Below, piece by piece: positions 43,461 to 53,357 of a DNA stretch of 64,000 nucleotides (position 1 is the first letter of the stretch; each line of letters begins with the position of its first letter). The notes under the pieces are model-generated. The model saw nothing but the letters and a program-made list of their open reading frames with translations, had not been told where the DNA came from and did no database searches. Both the position numbers and the translations under genes were made by a program. This stretch comes from Parvibaculum sp. (lineage in GTDB: Bacteria > Pseudomonadota > Alphaproteobacteria > Parvibaculales > Parvibaculaceae): NCBI RefSeq assembly GCF_030651915.1, contig NZ_JAUSBV010000005.1, forward strand, positions 1,054,001 to 1,118,000, in the 5' to 3' direction.

Positions 43461-44204
43461 ATGAAAGCCATCCCGATCCCTATCTTCCTTTTGGCGCTTG
43501 CCGTCGCCGCTCCGGCGGCCTGGGCCGAGCCGAGCTATGAGGCCTGCGCCGATCTTGCCGAAACCGACTCCGAGGCGGCGCTGAATATGGCGCAAACCCT
43601 GAAGCTTCGGCGCGGCGAGGCGGAGGCCGGGGGCATGCATTGCGAGGCCCTGGCGCTGACAGCGCAAGGCCGGCCGGCTGATGCCGCAGCGGTCTTCTAC
43701 CAGCTGGCCGAGCGCATGCTTCAGGCCGACGACGAATTGCGGGCACCGATCTATGCGCAGGCGGGCGATGCCTGGGCGCTGGCCGGCAATGTGGCACAGG
43801 CGCGGCGGGCCTATGATCAGGCCATAGCGCGGATGCCCGACGAACCCGACTACCGGCTCGGACGGGCGCGGATGCAGGCGCTGGGCGAAAACTGGGAGGG
43901 GGCGCGCGACGACGCGGCCGAGGCGCTGGCCCTCGATCCCTGGCTCATCGAGGCGCTGCTGCTGCGGGCGGCGGCCAATCGCACGCTCGGATTTTCACGG
44001 GCTGCCCTTGTCGACGCCAACAAGGCGATCGAACTCAGGCCGCATAATCTCGAAGCGCTGGTCGAGCGGGGACGCGTGCATATGGCATTGGGCGACCGCA
44101 AATCGGCATGGGCCGACTGGCAAAGCGTCCTCGACTATGCGGCCGCGACCGGGCGCGCCGACGATCCCGCAGCGGCGGCCGCGCGGCAATATCTCAGCCG
44201 CTGA
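43461..44204 (+). CDS. secreted tetratricopeptide repeat protein
   Basis: A 247-residue protein with a signal peptide ending PAAWAEP (cleavage about residue 22). At least four TPR-like helical pairs follow (for example [25 protein letters not shown] and [21 protein letters not shown]). Likely periplasmic protein-protein scaffold. Its 3' end overlaps the convergent queG by 11 nt. No specific partner can be named. Confidence 0.83.
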   Translation: MKAIPIPIFLLALAVAAPAAWAEPSYEACADLAETDSEAALNMAQTLKLRRGEAEAGGMHCEALALTAQGRPADAAAVFYQLAERMLQADDELRAPIYAQAGDAWALAGNVAQARRAYDQAIARMPDEPDYRLGRARMQALGENWEGARDDAAEALALDPWLIEALLLRAAANRTLGFSRAALVDANKAIELRPHNLEALVERGRVHMALGDRKSAWADWQSVLDYAAATGRADDPAAAAARQYLSR

Positions 44205-45345
44205 CGCGCCGCCATTCGGCGCGCACATCTTCATCCATTTCCGCGCCGAGTGCTGCCGTGGCGCGCTGGCGCAATTCGTCCCCCTGTCCGAGTTCGGCGA
44301 GCGCCCAGACCGCCATGGCGCGCACCAGCGCCGAAGCGTCACCGAGCAGGGGGCGCACGGTGTCGGCAAGGCCGGGCATCCCCGTATTGCCGATCGCGAT
44401 CAGCACATTGCGAATGAAGCGGTCGCGCCCGATGCGCTTGACCGGCGAGCCTGAAAAGCGCGCGCGAAAGCCCGCATCGTCGAGGGTCGCCAGTTCGGCC
44501 AGCAGCGGCGCCCGCAGATCGTCGCGCGCCACAAAGGCCGCCTCGCGCGCGGCCTGGGCGAATTTGTTCCACGGGCAGACGGCCAGACAATCGTCGCAGC
44601 CGTAAATGCGATTGCCCATCGGCTGGCGAAATTCGAGGGCAATATGCCCCTTGTGTTCGATGGTCAGATAGGAAATGCAGCGCCGCGCATCGAGTTCGTA
44701 GGGGGCGGGGAAAGCCGATGTCGGACAGATGTCGAGGCAGCGCCGGCAGTCGCCGCAGCGATCGTCATGGCGCGCATCGGGCGTCAAATCGAGCGTGGTG
44801 AAAATCGACCCGAGAAAGAACCACGATCCCAGTCGGCGCGAGACCAGATTGGTGTGCTTGCCCTGCCAGCCGAGACCGGCGGCCTCCGCCAGCGGCTTTT
44901 CCATCACCGGCGCCGTATCGACAAAGACCTTCACCTCCGCCCCGCTTGTCTCTGCCAGCCAGCGCGCCACCTGCTTCAGGCGTTTCTTGACCAGATCGTG
45001 ATAGTCGCGGTTGCGCGCATAGACCGAAATCGCCGCGCGATCGCGATGTGCCAGAATATCGAGCGGGTTGTCGTCGGGTCCGTAACTCATCGCCAGCATC
45101 ACGATGCTGCGCGCTTCGGGCCAGAGCGTTGCCGGCGATGCGCGGCGCATCGCCGTCTCTTCCATCCAGCCCATATCGCCGTGGCGGCCTTCGCCCAGCC
45201 ACGCCTCGAGGCGGGCAGGCAGGTCGGTCCGCGCATCGGCCCGCGCGATCCCCGCATCGTCGAAACCCGCCTCTCTTGCGCGCCGCAGAAGTTCGGCGCG
45301 CAATTTGTCGAGATCCGTCGCTGCGTCAGAAGTCGAGATTGGCAT
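44194..45345 (-). CDS. queG: epoxyqueuosine reductase QueG
   Basis: A 383-residue cobalamin-dependent reductase that makes queuosine from epoxyqueuosine in tRNA. The two ferredoxin-like clusters [12 protein letters not shown] and [11 protein letters not shown] are present. The B12-binding N-terminal part includes [22 protein letters not shown], in part. The C-terminal part looks HEAT-like ([14 protein letters not shown]). The ATG at 45345 is chosen because longer frames run deep into the GST gene; the start overlaps its end by 20 nt. Confidence 0.94.
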   Translation of the reverse strand: MPISTSDAATDLDKLRAELLRRAREAGFDDAGIARADARTDLPARLEAWLGEGRHGDMGWMEETAMRRASPATLWPEARSIVMLAMSYGPDDNPLDILAHRDRAAISVYARNRDYHDLVKKRLKQVARWLAETSGAEVKVFVDTAPVMEKPLAEAAGLGWQGKHTNLVSRRLGSWFFLGSIFTTLDLTPDARHDDRCGDCRRCLDICPTSAFPAPYELDARRCISYLTIEHKGHIALEFRQPMGNRIYGCDDCLAVCPWNKFAQAAREAAFVARDDLRAPLLAELATLDDAGFRARFSGSPVKRIGRDRFIRNVLIAIGNTGMPGLADTVRPLLGDASALVRAMAVWALAELGQGDELRQRATAALGAEMDEDVRAEWRRVSG

Positions 45346-46006
45346 AGAGTTTCGGTGGCGGCATGCCGGGAATGTGGTCGGCGAGGATCTGCCGGAAGCC
45401 GGGCCGCGACTTGATGCGGACATACCAGTCCTTGGCCGCCTGATACTGGCCCCAGGGGACATCGCCGACATAGTCGAGACAGGAAAGATGCGCGGCCGCG
45501 GTGAGGTCGGCCAGCGTCATATCCTCACCCGCGAGCCAACTGCGCGTTTCCATCAGGTAGCAAATGTAATCGAGGTGGTAGCGCAGATTGTGGAGGGCAG
45601 CCCGGACCACCGGCATTTCCGGCGCGCCGCCGCCCTCGGCCACACTCAGAAAACGGCGTGTCACTTTCTCGAAGATCAGGCCATCGCTCACCTCGGTGGC
45701 GAATTTTCGGTCGAACCAGTCGACAAGGCGGCGTATCTCGGCGCGCGCGCTCGGATTGCCCGGCATCAGCGGTACGTCGGGCGCGGTCTCTTCGAGAAAT
45801 TCGGCGATCGCCGTCGCGCCGCAAATCGGCGCGCCCTCCGCCTCGATCAGCACCGGCACCTCGCCGGCGGGGTTGAGCGCCAGAAATTCGTGACGGCGCT
45901 CCCAGTCGCGTTCCTCGACCAGTTCGAAGGGCAATCCCTTTTCGGCCAGCACAAGACGCACCTTGCGGCAGGCCGGCGAAATCGGAAGATGGTAAAGCTG
46001 GCGCAT
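45326..46006 (-). CDS. glutathione S-transferase family protein (maleylacetoacetate-isomerase-like)
   Basis: A 226-residue GST. The thioredoxin-like domain starts [20 protein letters not shown], with Ser and Cys near the glutathione site, and NPAGEVPVL is the cis-Pro loop. The helical domain contains [19 protein letters not shown], with the conserved Asp of the N-capping box. It is coupled to queG. Physiological substrate unknown. Confidence 0.88.
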   Translation of the reverse strand: MRQLYHLPISPACRKVRLVLAEKGLPFELVEERDWERRHEFLALNPAGEVPVLIEAEGAPICGATAIAEFLEETAPDVPLMPGNPSARAEIRRLVDWFDRKFATEVSDGLIFEKVTRRFLSVAEGGGAPEMPVVRAALHNLRYHLDYICYLMETRSWLAGEDMTLADLTAAAHLSCLDYVGDVPWGQYQAAKDWYVRIKSRPGFRQILADHIPGMPPPKLYANLDF

Positions 46007-46023
46007 CGGCTCTTTTTCTTGCG

Positions 46024-47040
46024 TCAGTCGGCGCTGGCGCGTTCGAACTGCCCGGTGCGGCGGAAACGGTAAAGATAAGTCGGCAGCACCGACGCAAGCG
46101 CGCTTGGCGCGATGCCGAGGCCTTCGAGCGTGCGGCGTTCGGCCTGCGCGGCGTCGCTCACCACATTGTCGACAGCAAGCAGACGTACCTGGTCGACGGT
46201 CAGCAACGGGCGCGGCAGCAATTGCAGGAAGGCCGCATTCAGGCGGGCCAGCGCGAAGGGCACCGGCAGCAACAGACGGTTGCGCCCGATCTCATCGAGA
46301 AGGCGTTCCATCAGTTCACGGAAGGTCAGCACTTCGGGTCCGCCGAGTTCGTAGGTGCGGCCGGATGCGTCGGCGCGGGCCAGCACCGCCACGATCGCCG
46401 CGGCAACGTCTTTCACATAGACCGGCTGAAAACGCGTATCGCCGCCGCCGATCAGCGGCAGCACCGGCGACAGGCGGGCAATGGCGGCGAAGCGATTGAA
46501 AAAATCATCCTCCGGTCCGAAGATGATTGAGGGGCGCAGGACAACGGCACCCGGCAGGACGGCGCGTACGCTCGTCTCGGCCTCTGCCTTGGAGCGGGCA
46601 TAGGCCGACGGGCTTTCGGGATCGGCGCCGATCGCCGAAACCTGAACGAAAGTGGAAATACCGGCAGCCGCCGCGGCGCCGGCGACACGCGCGGCGCCGT
46701 CTGCCTGCACGGCGGCAAATTTCTGTTTTCCGCTTTCGTAAAGAATGCCGACCAGATTGATCACGGCATCGGCGCCGGCGATCGCGGCGGCCACCGAGGC
46801 GTCATCGCGGATATTGGCCTGCACCGGCTCGACCTGACCGACCGCGCCCATCGGGCGCAGAAACTGTGCTTGGTTCGGGCGGCGCACCGCCACGCGCACG
46901 CGGTAGCCTTGTCGCGCCAGGGCCTGCACTGTGTGACGGCCGACAAAGCCCGAACCGCCAAAGACCGTGATGGTGGCACCCGAACGCAGCATCGCCCCGC
47001 TATTCGTGCCCGCGTCGTCTAAGCTCATTTTGCCTCTCAT
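46024..47040 (-). CDS. complex I NDUFA9-like NAD(P)-binding protein
   Basis: A 338-residue atypical SDR. ITVFGGSGFVGRHTVQALA is the Rossmann nucleotide-binding motif (GGxGxxG). VINLVGILYESGKQKF, AYARSKAEAE and VLRPSIIFGPEDDFFNRFA follow the mitochondrial complex I NDUFA9/NuoE-associated family. Alphaproteobacterial homologues of NDUFA9 exist, so a role as assembly or stability factor of complex I or ubiquinone biosynthesis is plausible. Starts at 47040 or 47028 are equally possible. Confidence 0.85.
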   Translation of the reverse strand: MRGKMSLDDAGTNSGAMLRSGATITVFGGSGFVGRHTVQALARQGYRVRVAVRRPNQAQFLRPMGAVGQVEPVQANIRDDASVAAAIAGADAVINLVGILYESGKQKFAAVQADGAARVAGAAAAAGISTFVQVSAIGADPESPSAYARSKAEAETSVRAVLPGAVVLRPSIIFGPEDDFFNRFAAIARLSPVLPLIGGGDTRFQPVYVKDVAAAIVAVLARADASGRTYELGGPEVLTFRELMERLLDEIGRNRLLLPVPFALARLNAAFLQLLPRPLLTVDQVRLLAVDNVVSDAAQAERRTLEGLGIAPSALASVLPTYLYRFRRTGQFERASAD

Positions 47041-47194
47041 TTCATCTGCCGGTCGTCCGGTGGCCTTTCCGTGAGCCGTATTGCCGAAAACCTGCCCGCC
47101 AAGCGCTCCCTAGATAACCCATCGGCGGCGCGCGGCAAAGGGCTGGACGGGCGCCAGGAGGGTGGACGGCCCGCCGGGCGCCACGCCTCCTCCA

Positions 47195-47222
47195 TTGACA
47201 TTGTCAGAGCCCCTATTTAAGC
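47195..47222 (+). promoter_or_regulatory. candidate promoter of tRNA-Leu
   Basis: TTGACA (47195-47200) is a consensus -35; an AT-rich TATTTAAGC follows 13-17 nt later, about 15 nt before the tRNA 5' end. It also forms TGACA-T-TGTCA. Confidence 0.45.
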
Positions 47223-47233
47223 AACGCACAAGT

Positions 47234-47320
47234 GCCCAGGTGGCGGAATTGGTAGACGCACCAGCTTCAGGTGCTGGCGCTCGCAAGGGCGTGGAAGTTC
47301 GAGTCTTCTCCTGGGCACCA
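47234..47320 (+). tRNA. tRNA-Leu (anticodon CAG)
   Basis: A class II tRNA. The acceptor GCCCAGG pairs with CCTGGGC, then A and an encoded CCA. The D-arm contains GGTAGACGC, the anticodon stem CCAGC/GCTGG holds loop TTCAGGT with anticodon CAG, and the T-arm contains AGTTCGAGTCT. A long variable arm is present. Confidence 0.96.
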
Positions 47321-47399
47321 TTCCTTTCTGGTGGCGGCAACCGAAATCCCTGACGGGAAGGCCCGCCACCCGCCCTTCGGGGCCAAGCGGAGCCAGCAT

Positions 47400-48011
47400 A
47401 TGGCGGTCACGCTGCACAAGGGCGATCTGCCGGACGGGCTTTCCTTCGGCGCCAGCGTCGCCGTCGACACCGAAACGATGGGCCTGAACCCTGACCGCGA
47501 CTCGCTTTGCCTGGTGCAGCTTTCAGCCGGCGACGGCAATGCCCATATCGTCCAGCTCGACCGGGCGACCTACCGCGCGCCCAATCTGCGCGCACTGATG
47601 GACGATCAGTCGGTCTTGAAGATTTTCCATTTTGCGCGTTTCGACATTGCGACGATCCAGCGCCATCTCGGCGTCGTTACCGCACCCGTCTATTGCACCA
47701 AAGTCGCCTCGAAGCTGGTGCGCACCTATACCGACCGCCACGGGCTGAAGGATCTGGCGCGCGAGCTGGTCAATATCGACATGTCGAAGCAGCAGCAGAG
47801 CTCCGACTGGGGCGCCGGGAAGCTCAGCGAGGCGCAGCTTGCCTATGCCGCCTCCGATGTCCTCCACCTGCACCAGATCAAGTCGATCCTCGACGGGATG
47901 CTGGCCCGCGAAGGACGGACCGAGCTTGCCAAGGCCTGTTTCGCCTTCCTGCCGGTGCGCGCCGCGCTCGATCTGGCTGGCTGGCCCGAGGAAGACATAT
48001 TCGCGCATTGA
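47400..48011 (+). CDS. RNase D-like 3'-5' exonuclease (DEDDy)
   Basis: A 203-residue exonuclease domain only. D23 and E25 in VAVDTETMGLN are the first metal ligands, IFHFARFDIATIQ holds the second Asp, and YAASDVLHLHQI gives the Tyr and last Asp of the DEDDy class. The HRDC domains of full RNase D are absent, as is common in alphaproteobacterial short forms. The gene begins 80 nt after tRNA-Leu. It probably trims structured RNA; target unknown. Confidence 0.9.
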   Translation: MAVTLHKGDLPDGLSFGASVAVDTETMGLNPDRDSLCLVQLSAGDGNAHIVQLDRATYRAPNLRALMDDQSVLKIFHFARFDIATIQRHLGVVTAPVYCTKVASKLVRTYTDRHGLKDLARELVNIDMSKQQQSSDWGAGKLSEAQLAYAASDVLHLHQIKSILDGMLAREGRTELAKACFAFLPVRAALDLAGWPEEDIFAH

Positions 48012-48123
48012 CGACGTTCGCGGCACGAGCCGGGATGCCCCGCTTCGTTGACGCTGTGCAAGGCATGCGCGCATACTCGCCGCCGGCAGGGCTTCGGGCT
48101 CGGGCGATGTGGAGCGGATTTGA

Positions 48124-48834
48124 ATGAGCCAGGGGTCCGGCGAGGCCGGGGAACGGCGGGAACGCGGACGGCCGGCACGTCCGGTCACGGCACATGCGGC
48201 GCCCCCCGCCAGGCGCGCAGCGCAGGGCCGCTACAGCTATTTCGTGTTGCTGATGAAGGTCGTGCTGCCGCTCGGTGCTGCGGCGCTTCTGGCGGTCGTC
48301 ATTTACTATTCCGGTGTCTTTGACGGCGGCGACCGGCTGGATGTGACCTTCCGTGAAATCGAGACACGGCCCGACGACTTGCGGATGGTCAGCCCCCGCA
48401 TCGCCGGCGTGACGGGCGACGGAAGACCCTATGTCGTCAGCGCCGACAATGCGACGCAGGATGTCAACCGGCCGAACTTCGTGGTGCTGGAGAACATCAA
48501 TGCCGAGATGAAGCTCGACGAGCAGCCGGGCGCGGACGCCGAGTGGATTACGCTGACGGCGGCAGGCGGGCTTCTCGATTCCGAAAGCCAGACGCTTGAG
48601 CTGACACAGACAATCGACATCGCCACAGCGCAGGGCTACGCCTTCAGGGGGACCCATGCCGTGGTCGATTTCGCGGCCGGCACGATAACCAGCGACAGCG
48701 AAGTGTCGGGCGAAGGGCCGCTTGGTACCTTGCGTGCCGACCGCATGACAGCCGATCATACGGGGCGGGTCATGCGCTTCGAGGGCCAGGTGAAATTGCT
48801 GATCCATCCCGATCGGCCGAGCGAGGGGGACTGA
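48124..48834 (+). CDS. lptC: LPS export ABC transporter periplasmic protein LptC
   Basis: A 236-residue bitopic protein. A long Arg/Pro-rich cytosolic N-terminus precedes one membrane helix (about residues 41-63; VVLPLGAAALLAVVIYY). The periplasmic beta-jellyroll follows (about 70-230; RMVSPRIAGVTGDGRPYVV, in part). It accepts LPS from LptB2FG and hands it to LptA. It overlaps nothing but is 1 nt from lptA. LptC proteins are weakly conserved; the context confirms the call. Confidence 0.9.
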   Translation: MSQGSGEAGERRERGRPARPVTAHAAPPARRAAQGRYSYFVLLMKVVLPLGAAALLAVVIYYSGVFDGGDRLDVTFREIETRPDDLRMVSPRIAGVTGDGRPYVVSADNATQDVNRPNFVVLENINAEMKLDEQPGADAEWITLTAAGGLLDSESQTLELTQTIDIATAQGYAFRGTHAVVDFAAGTITSDSEVSGEGPLGTLRADRMTADHTGRVMRFEGQVKLLIHPDRPSEGD

Positions 48835-48835
48835 C

Positions 48836-49411
48836 ATGATGGCGAGGACTGGGGGGATGACGGGCGCCTGGCGCCGGCGGGCAGGGCTGGCCGGACTTGT
48901 GCTCCTTCTCGGCGTCGGGCTTGGCGGCGGCAGCGCAGCGGCCCAATCGGGCATCGTCGGCGGCGGCTTTTCCAACGATCCGAAACAGCCGATCGCGGTC
49001 GAGGCCGATGCGCTGGAAATCGAGGATGCCAAGCAAAGCGCCACCTTCACCGGCAATGTGCTGGTGACGCAGGGCGCGGTGCGGATGCGTGCCGACCGGC
49101 TGACCGTTTTCTATACATCGCGGCAGGGCGGCGACAGTTCCGGCATCGACCGGATCAGGGCAACCGGCAATGTCCATCTCGCGGCGCCGGACGACCAGTC
49201 GGCCAGCGGCGATTGGGCCGACTACAAGGTCGAAGGCCGGCAGATCGAGATGGGCGACAGCGTCGTTCTGCGCCAGGGCGAAAACGTCATCCGGGGATCG
49301 AAGCTACAGGTTGACCTTAACAGCGGACGGGCGCGGGTGGTCGGCGGCGCGCCGGCCGAAGGTGGCGGAACAGGCCGGGTTCGCGGCCTTTTTCACCCCG
49401 AAGGAAACTGA
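48836..49411 (+). CDS. lptA: LPS transport periplasmic protein LptA
   Basis: A 191-residue periplasmic protein. The signal peptide ends SAAAQSG (about residue 37). The OstA-like jellyroll contains PIAVEADALEIEDAKQSATFTGNVLVTQG (in part), GIDRIRATGNVHLA and DSVVLRQGENVIRGSKL. It forms the bridge over which LPS moves to the outer membrane. It lies 1 nt after lptC and 94 nt before lptB. Confidence 0.92.
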   Translation: MMARTGGMTGAWRRRAGLAGLVLLLGVGLGGGSAAAQSGIVGGGFSNDPKQPIAVEADALEIEDAKQSATFTGNVLVTQGAVRMRADRLTVFYTSRQGGDSSGIDRIRATGNVHLAAPDDQSASGDWADYKVEGRQIEMGDSVVLRQGENVIRGSKLQVDLNSGRARVVGGAPAEGGGTGRVRGLFHPEGN

Positions 49412-49505
49412 TTCCGGTCCGAAAAGGCTTGGTTAATCGCTTCACTTCATACAATTTTAATGCCAAGTACCGTTTGATGGCATGGATTGATGAAGTGGGG
49501 ACCCT

Positions 49506-50297
49506 ATGACGGGCGATGCGGGGCTGGACAATGAAGCGGGAGGTGCGGAAGCGCGCCCGCATCTGGTTGCCGACAATCCGGGGCTTTCGGTCGAGAAAAT
49601 CGGCAAGAGCTTCAAGGGCCGGCCCGTCGTGCGCAGCGTCAGCTTCCACGTCCAGCGCGGCGAGGCGGTCGGCCTTCTGGGCCCCAACGGCGCCGGCAAG
49701 ACCACCGTTTTCTACATGATTACCGGGCTCATTCAGCCGGATTACGGCACCATCCTGCTCGACGGGCAGGATGTGACGAGCCTGCCAATGTATCGCCGCG
49801 CCCGCCGCGGCATCGGCTACCTGCCGCAGGAAGCCTCGATTTTTCGCGGCATGACGGTCGAACAGAATATCCGCGCCGTGCTCGAAGTGGTCGAGCATGA
49901 CCGCGACCGGCGCGAGGCCGAGCTTGACGATCTGCTCGCCGAATTCTCGATCACCCATCTCCGGCGCACGCCGGCCATCGCGCTTTCGGGCGGCGAGCGG
50001 CGGCGCGTCGAGATTGCGCGCGCGCTGGCCACGCAACCCTCATTCATGCTGCTCGACGAGCCCTTTGCCGGCATCGACCCGATTGCCATCGGCGACATCC
50101 GCGATCTGGTCGCGCATCTGAAGGATCGCGGCATCGGCGTATTGATCACCGACCACAATGTTCGCGAGACGCTGGAACTCATCGACCATGCCGTCATCAT
50201 TCATGACGGTGCCGTGCTCATGGAGGGCGAACCTTCCGCCATCGTGGGCAACGAGGATGTGCGCCGGCTCTATCTCGGCGAGCGGTTCAGTCTGTAG
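49506..50297 (+). CDS. lptB: LPS export ABC transporter ATP-binding protein LptB
   Basis: A 263-residue ABC ATPase. Walker A GPNGAGKT is at about residues 59-66, the Q-loop in GYLPQEASIF, signature LSGGERRRVE, Walker B FMLLDEPFAG and the switch His in ITDHNVRE. It powers the extraction of LPS by the LptFG permease (not in this window). The first 25 residues are an alphaproteobacterial extension. Follows lptC-lptA and precedes rpoN by 23 nt. Confidence 0.96.
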   Translation: MTGDAGLDNEAGGAEARPHLVADNPGLSVEKIGKSFKGRPVVRSVSFHVQRGEAVGLLGPNGAGKTTVFYMITGLIQPDYGTILLDGQDVTSLPMYRRARRGIGYLPQEASIFRGMTVEQNIRAVLEVVEHDRDRREAELDDLLAEFSITHLRRTPAIALSGGERRRVEIARALATQPSFMLLDEPFAGIDPIAIGDIRDLVAHLKDRGIGVLITDHNVRETLELIDHAVIIHDGAVLMEGEPSAIVGNEDVRRLYLGERFSL

Positions 50298-50320
50298 GCG
50301 GCGGGGAGGCGGCATAAATC

Positions 50321-51862
50321 ATGGCGCTTGCACCGCGACTCGAGATGCGCCAGGGACAGTCCCTGGTGATGACGCCGCAGCTCCAGCAGGCCATCAAGCT
50401 GCTGCAGCTTTCCAATCTCGAACTCGCCGAATATGTCGACCAGGAACTCGAGCGCAATCCGTTGCTCGAAAACGGCGTCGCCAATCCCGAGCGCGCATCC
50501 GACGAGCGCGAGGCGCCGGCTGAAACACACGACCAGGTGACGACGTCCGAGACCGCGCTGACGCTCAATGAGGACGGGCCGCCGCCCGGCCGCGACGGCG
50601 ATCTCGATACCGATTACGAGAATGTCTATGCCGACGAGGCGCGCGCCGATACGCAGAACAACGAGGCCGCGGGCGAGACGCCGGGGCCAACCGGCTCGGA
50701 CTGGCAAAGCATGCGGACGAGCGGTGGCGGCGGAAGCGGCGATGGCGACTATGATTTCGCCGCGACGCTGACACGCGAGGCGACGCTTGCCGAACATCTG
50801 ACCGATCAGATGAACATGGCGCTGAAGATGCCGGGTGACCGCATGATCGCGGCCTTCCTGATCGACCAGGTCAACGAGGCGGGTTACATGACCGCCGACC
50901 TCGCCGAAGCGGCCGAACGACTCGGCGTCGACGTCGAAGATGTCGAGGCCGTGCTCGGTGTGTTGCAGACCTTCGAGCCGACCGGCATCTGCGCGCGCAA
51001 CCTGAAGGAGTGCCTCACGCTGCAGCTTGCCGAGCAGGACCGGCTCGACCCGGCGATGCGGGCCTTTCTCGACAATCTCGAACTTTTCGCGCGGCGCGAT
51101 TTCGACACGCTGATGAAGTTGACCGGCGCCGACCGCGACGACATCGCCTCGATGATCGACGACATTCGCGGCTGCAATCCGAAACCCGGTCTGGCCTTTG
51201 GCGGCGAGCCCGTGGTGCCGGTCATTCCCGATGTCTTCGTGCGCGCGCGTTCCGATGGCGGCTGGGCGATCGAGCTCAACACCGAAACGCTGCCGCGTGT
51301 GCTGATCAATCAGCAATATTATGCCGAGGTCAGCAAGTTCTCGAACGACCCCAAGGCCAAGGCCTATCTCTCCGAATGCCTCAACAACGCCAATTGGCTG
51401 GTCAAGAGCCTCGACCAGCGGGCGCGCACGATTTTGAAAGTCGCGTCCGAAATCGTGCGCCAGCAGGACGGATTTCTGGTTCACGGCGTGCAGCATCTGA
51501 AGCCGCTCAATCTGAAGACCATCGCCGAGGCGATCTCGATGCATGAATCGACGGTCAGCCGGGTTACGGCGAACAAATACATCGCCACGCCGCGCGGCAT
51601 TTTCGAGATGAAGTATTTCTTCACCTCCTCGATCGCCTCGTCGGAAGGCGGTGCCGCGCATTCGGCCGAGGCTGTGCGCCACCGCATCAAGGACCTGATC
51701 GACCGCGAATTGTCGGATGCGGTGCTTTCCGACGACAATATCGTCGACATCCTGAAGGGTCAGGGCGTCGACATTGCGCGGCGCACGGTCGCCAAGTACC
51801 GGGAAGCGCTCAACATTCCCTCCTCGGTGCAGCGCCGGCGCGAAAAAAAGGCCTATGCATGA
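50321..51862 (+). CDS. rpoN: RNA polymerase sigma-54 factor
   Basis: A 513-residue sigma-54. The N-terminal region I is Gln/Leu-rich (LEMRQGQSLVMTPQLQQAIKL) for activator contact. An acidic region II follows (about residues 50-120). The core-binding domain, the helix-turn-helix (MHESTVSRVTANKYI) and the RpoN box (ARRTVAKYRE, about residue 493) complete it. It directs transcription from -24/-12 promoters. GGGGAGG lies upstream of the ATG. Followed by hpf and ptsN. Confidence 0.97.
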   Translation: MALAPRLEMRQGQSLVMTPQLQQAIKLLQLSNLELAEYVDQELERNPLLENGVANPERASDEREAPAETHDQVTTSETALTLNEDGPPPGRDGDLDTDYENVYADEARADTQNNEAAGETPGPTGSDWQSMRTSGGGGSGDGDYDFAATLTREATLAEHLTDQMNMALKMPGDRMIAAFLIDQVNEAGYMTADLAEAAERLGVDVEDVEAVLGVLQTFEPTGICARNLKECLTLQLAEQDRLDPAMRAFLDNLELFARRDFDTLMKLTGADRDDIASMIDDIRGCNPKPGLAFGGEPVVPVIPDVFVRARSDGGWAIELNTETLPRVLINQQYYAEVSKFSNDPKAKAYLSECLNNANWLVKSLDQRARTILKVASEIVRQQDGFLVHGVQHLKPLNLKTIAEAISMHESTVSRVTANKYIATPRGIFEMKYFFTSSIASSEGGAAHSAEAVRHRIKDLIDRELSDAVLSDDNIVDILKGQGVDIARRTVAKYREALNIPSSVQRRREKKAYA

Positions 51863-51947
51863 GTCGTGGCGCGGCCCTTCAAAGGCCGTGCAAATGCCCT
51901 ATATATATTTGAAAGATAAGGGGTTTCCGCCCTTCTCCGGCATCCGG

Positions 51948-51976
51948 TTGACACCCATGAAGCGGCCCACTAGTTT
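51948..51976 (+). promoter_or_regulatory. sigma-70-type promoter of hpf
   Basis: TTGACA (51948-51953), a 17-bp spacer and TAGTTT (51971-51976). A CCCCGG/CCGGGG hairpin (51995-52013) lies in the leader, which would be about 135 nt long. The gap from rpoN (254 nt) holds no gene. Confidence 0.6.
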
Positions 51977-52116
51977 CCCCCTCGCTCAAAAGACCCCCGG
52001 TTGTTTTCCGGGGCGCGGCGGCGGACACGGAGCAAACGGATTCCGGAACACGCCGGATCCGGGCGACCTCGTCAGGCAGTCACTATTTGTAGCGTAGCGA
52101 CCCGGAAAGGTCTTTC

Positions 52117-52698
52117 ATGCAGGTTCAGGTCAGCGGTCATCATCTCGACGTCGGAGATGCGCTCCGCACCCATGCGACCGAACGCCTTCAGGCGGCGGTG
52201 ACAAAATATTTCGACCGGCCGGTGGACGGCCAGGTCACGTTCAGCAAACAGGGCCATGAGTTTCGCGCCGATGCTTCGGCGCATCTCAGCTCCGGCATGC
52301 GCGTCAACGCGCAGGGCGCGGCCAACGAGGTCTATGCCTCGTTCGAGGCCGCGCTGGAGCGCCTCGAAAAGCGCCTGCGCCGCTACAAGCGGCGGCTGAA
52401 GAACCATAACCACGCCAACAAGGTGGAACTGCCGGCCGAGAGCTTTCCCTCTTTCATCATCGAAGCGGGGGACGAGCACGAGGAAGTGCCGGAAGATGCG
52501 CAACCCATTATCATCGCCGAAGGAACGACGGCCGTGCCGGTTTTCTCCGTCGGCGACGCGGTGATGCAAATGGATCTGAGCGACGTGCCGGTTGTCGTTT
52601 TCCGCAACCGTGCCGGCGGCGGTCTCAACCTTGTCTATCGCCGCACCGATGGAAATATCGGCTGGATCGACACAGGTCGCGACATTGCAAAGGCTTGA
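52117..52698 (+). CDS. hpf: ribosome hibernation-promoting factor, long form
   Basis: A 193-residue protein. The N-terminal S30AE (RaiA/HPF) domain (about residues 1-105; MQVQVSGHHLDVGDALRTH and RRLKNHNHAN) binds the decoding region of 30S. The C-terminal domain (about 125-190; PVFSVGDAVMQMDLSDVPVVVFRN) drives dimerisation of long-form HPF into 100S ribosomes. GGAAAGG precedes the ATG. Sits between rpoN and ptsN, its usual place. Confidence 0.95.
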   Translation: MQVQVSGHHLDVGDALRTHATERLQAAVTKYFDRPVDGQVTFSKQGHEFRADASAHLSSGMRVNAQGAANEVYASFEAALERLEKRLRRYKRRLKNHNHANKVELPAESFPSFIIEAGDEHEEVPEDAQPIIIAEGTTAVPVFSVGDAVMQMDLSDVPVVVFRNRAGGGLNLVYRRTDGNIGWIDTGRDIAKA

Positions 52699-52816
52699 CG
52701 AACTGAAAGCGAACCCGACCATAGCCGGGGCTTCCCGGACGACGACCGCGCCTCATGCACGCCGCATGACGCCGCGTCCCGTCCAGACAACCGCCCCGCA
52801 AAGCAGGACCCGGACC

Positions 52817-53281
52817 ATGGAGCTTGAAGATCTGGTGCAGCCGGAGGGGGTCATCGCTCACCTCAAGGTCACCAGCAAAAAGCAGGCGCTGCAGGAACTC
52901 GCCGAACGTGCGGCGAAGCTGACAGGCCTTTCGGAGCGCGCCATTTTCGAAACGCTGCTGGAGCGCGAGCGTCTCGGCTCGACCGGCGTCGGACAGGGCA
53001 TCGCCATTCCGCACGGCAAGCTCGGCGAGCTCGACCGCTTGCACGGGCTTTTCGCGCGGCTCGACACGCCGATCGATTTCGAATCCGTCGACGACCAGCC
53101 GGTCGATCTGATGTTCCTGCTGCTGGCGCCGGAATCGGCGGGCGCCGACCATCTGAAGGCGCTGGCGCGCATCTCGCGCCTGTTGCGCAATCCGGCCGTG
53201 GTCGAGAAGCTGCGCGCCTCCGAAGACGCGTCGGCGCTCTTTTCCATTCTCACCGAACCGGCGGCAACCAGCGCGGCTTGA
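52817..53281 (+). CDS. ptsN: nitrogen PTS IIA protein PtsN (EIIA-Ntr)
   Basis: A 154-residue phosphotransferase protein. The phospho-acceptor is His66 in GVGQGIAIPHGKL. The C-terminal part ISRLLRNPAVVEKLRASED is typical. EIIA-Ntr regulates nitrogen and potassium systems according to its phosphorylation by PtsP/NPr (not in the window). The ATG at 52817 has AGGACCCGG upstream. It closes the rpoN-hpf-ptsN cluster and is followed by a strong terminator. Confidence 0.95.
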   Translation: MELEDLVQPEGVIAHLKVTSKKQALQELAERAAKLTGLSERAIFETLLERERLGSTGVGQGIAIPHGKLGELDRLHGLFARLDTPIDFESVDDQPVDLMFLLLAPESAGADHLKALARISRLLRNPAVVEKLRASEDASALFSILTEPAATSAA

Positions 53282-53301
53282 GCGTTTATCCCTTCATCGA
53301 C

Positions 53302-53334
53302 AAAAAGCCCCGTTCTCGCGAACGGGGCTTTTTT
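53302..53334. terminator. bidirectional terminator after ptsN
   Basis: GCCCCGTTC / GAACGGGGC stem (9 bp, tetraloop TCGC) flanked by AAAAA on the left and TTTTTT on the right. It can stop both ptsN and the convergent DUF1150 gene. Confidence 0.93.
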
Positions 53335-53357
53335 CGTGCGCGCCGGAACAATGTCCC

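Noticed and set aside
49440-49475. Sigma-54-like TTGGCATT-AAAA-TTGTA on the minus strand before lptB
   Set aside because: It points back into lptA where no gene lies on that strand, and the -12 GC is missing; taken as chance.
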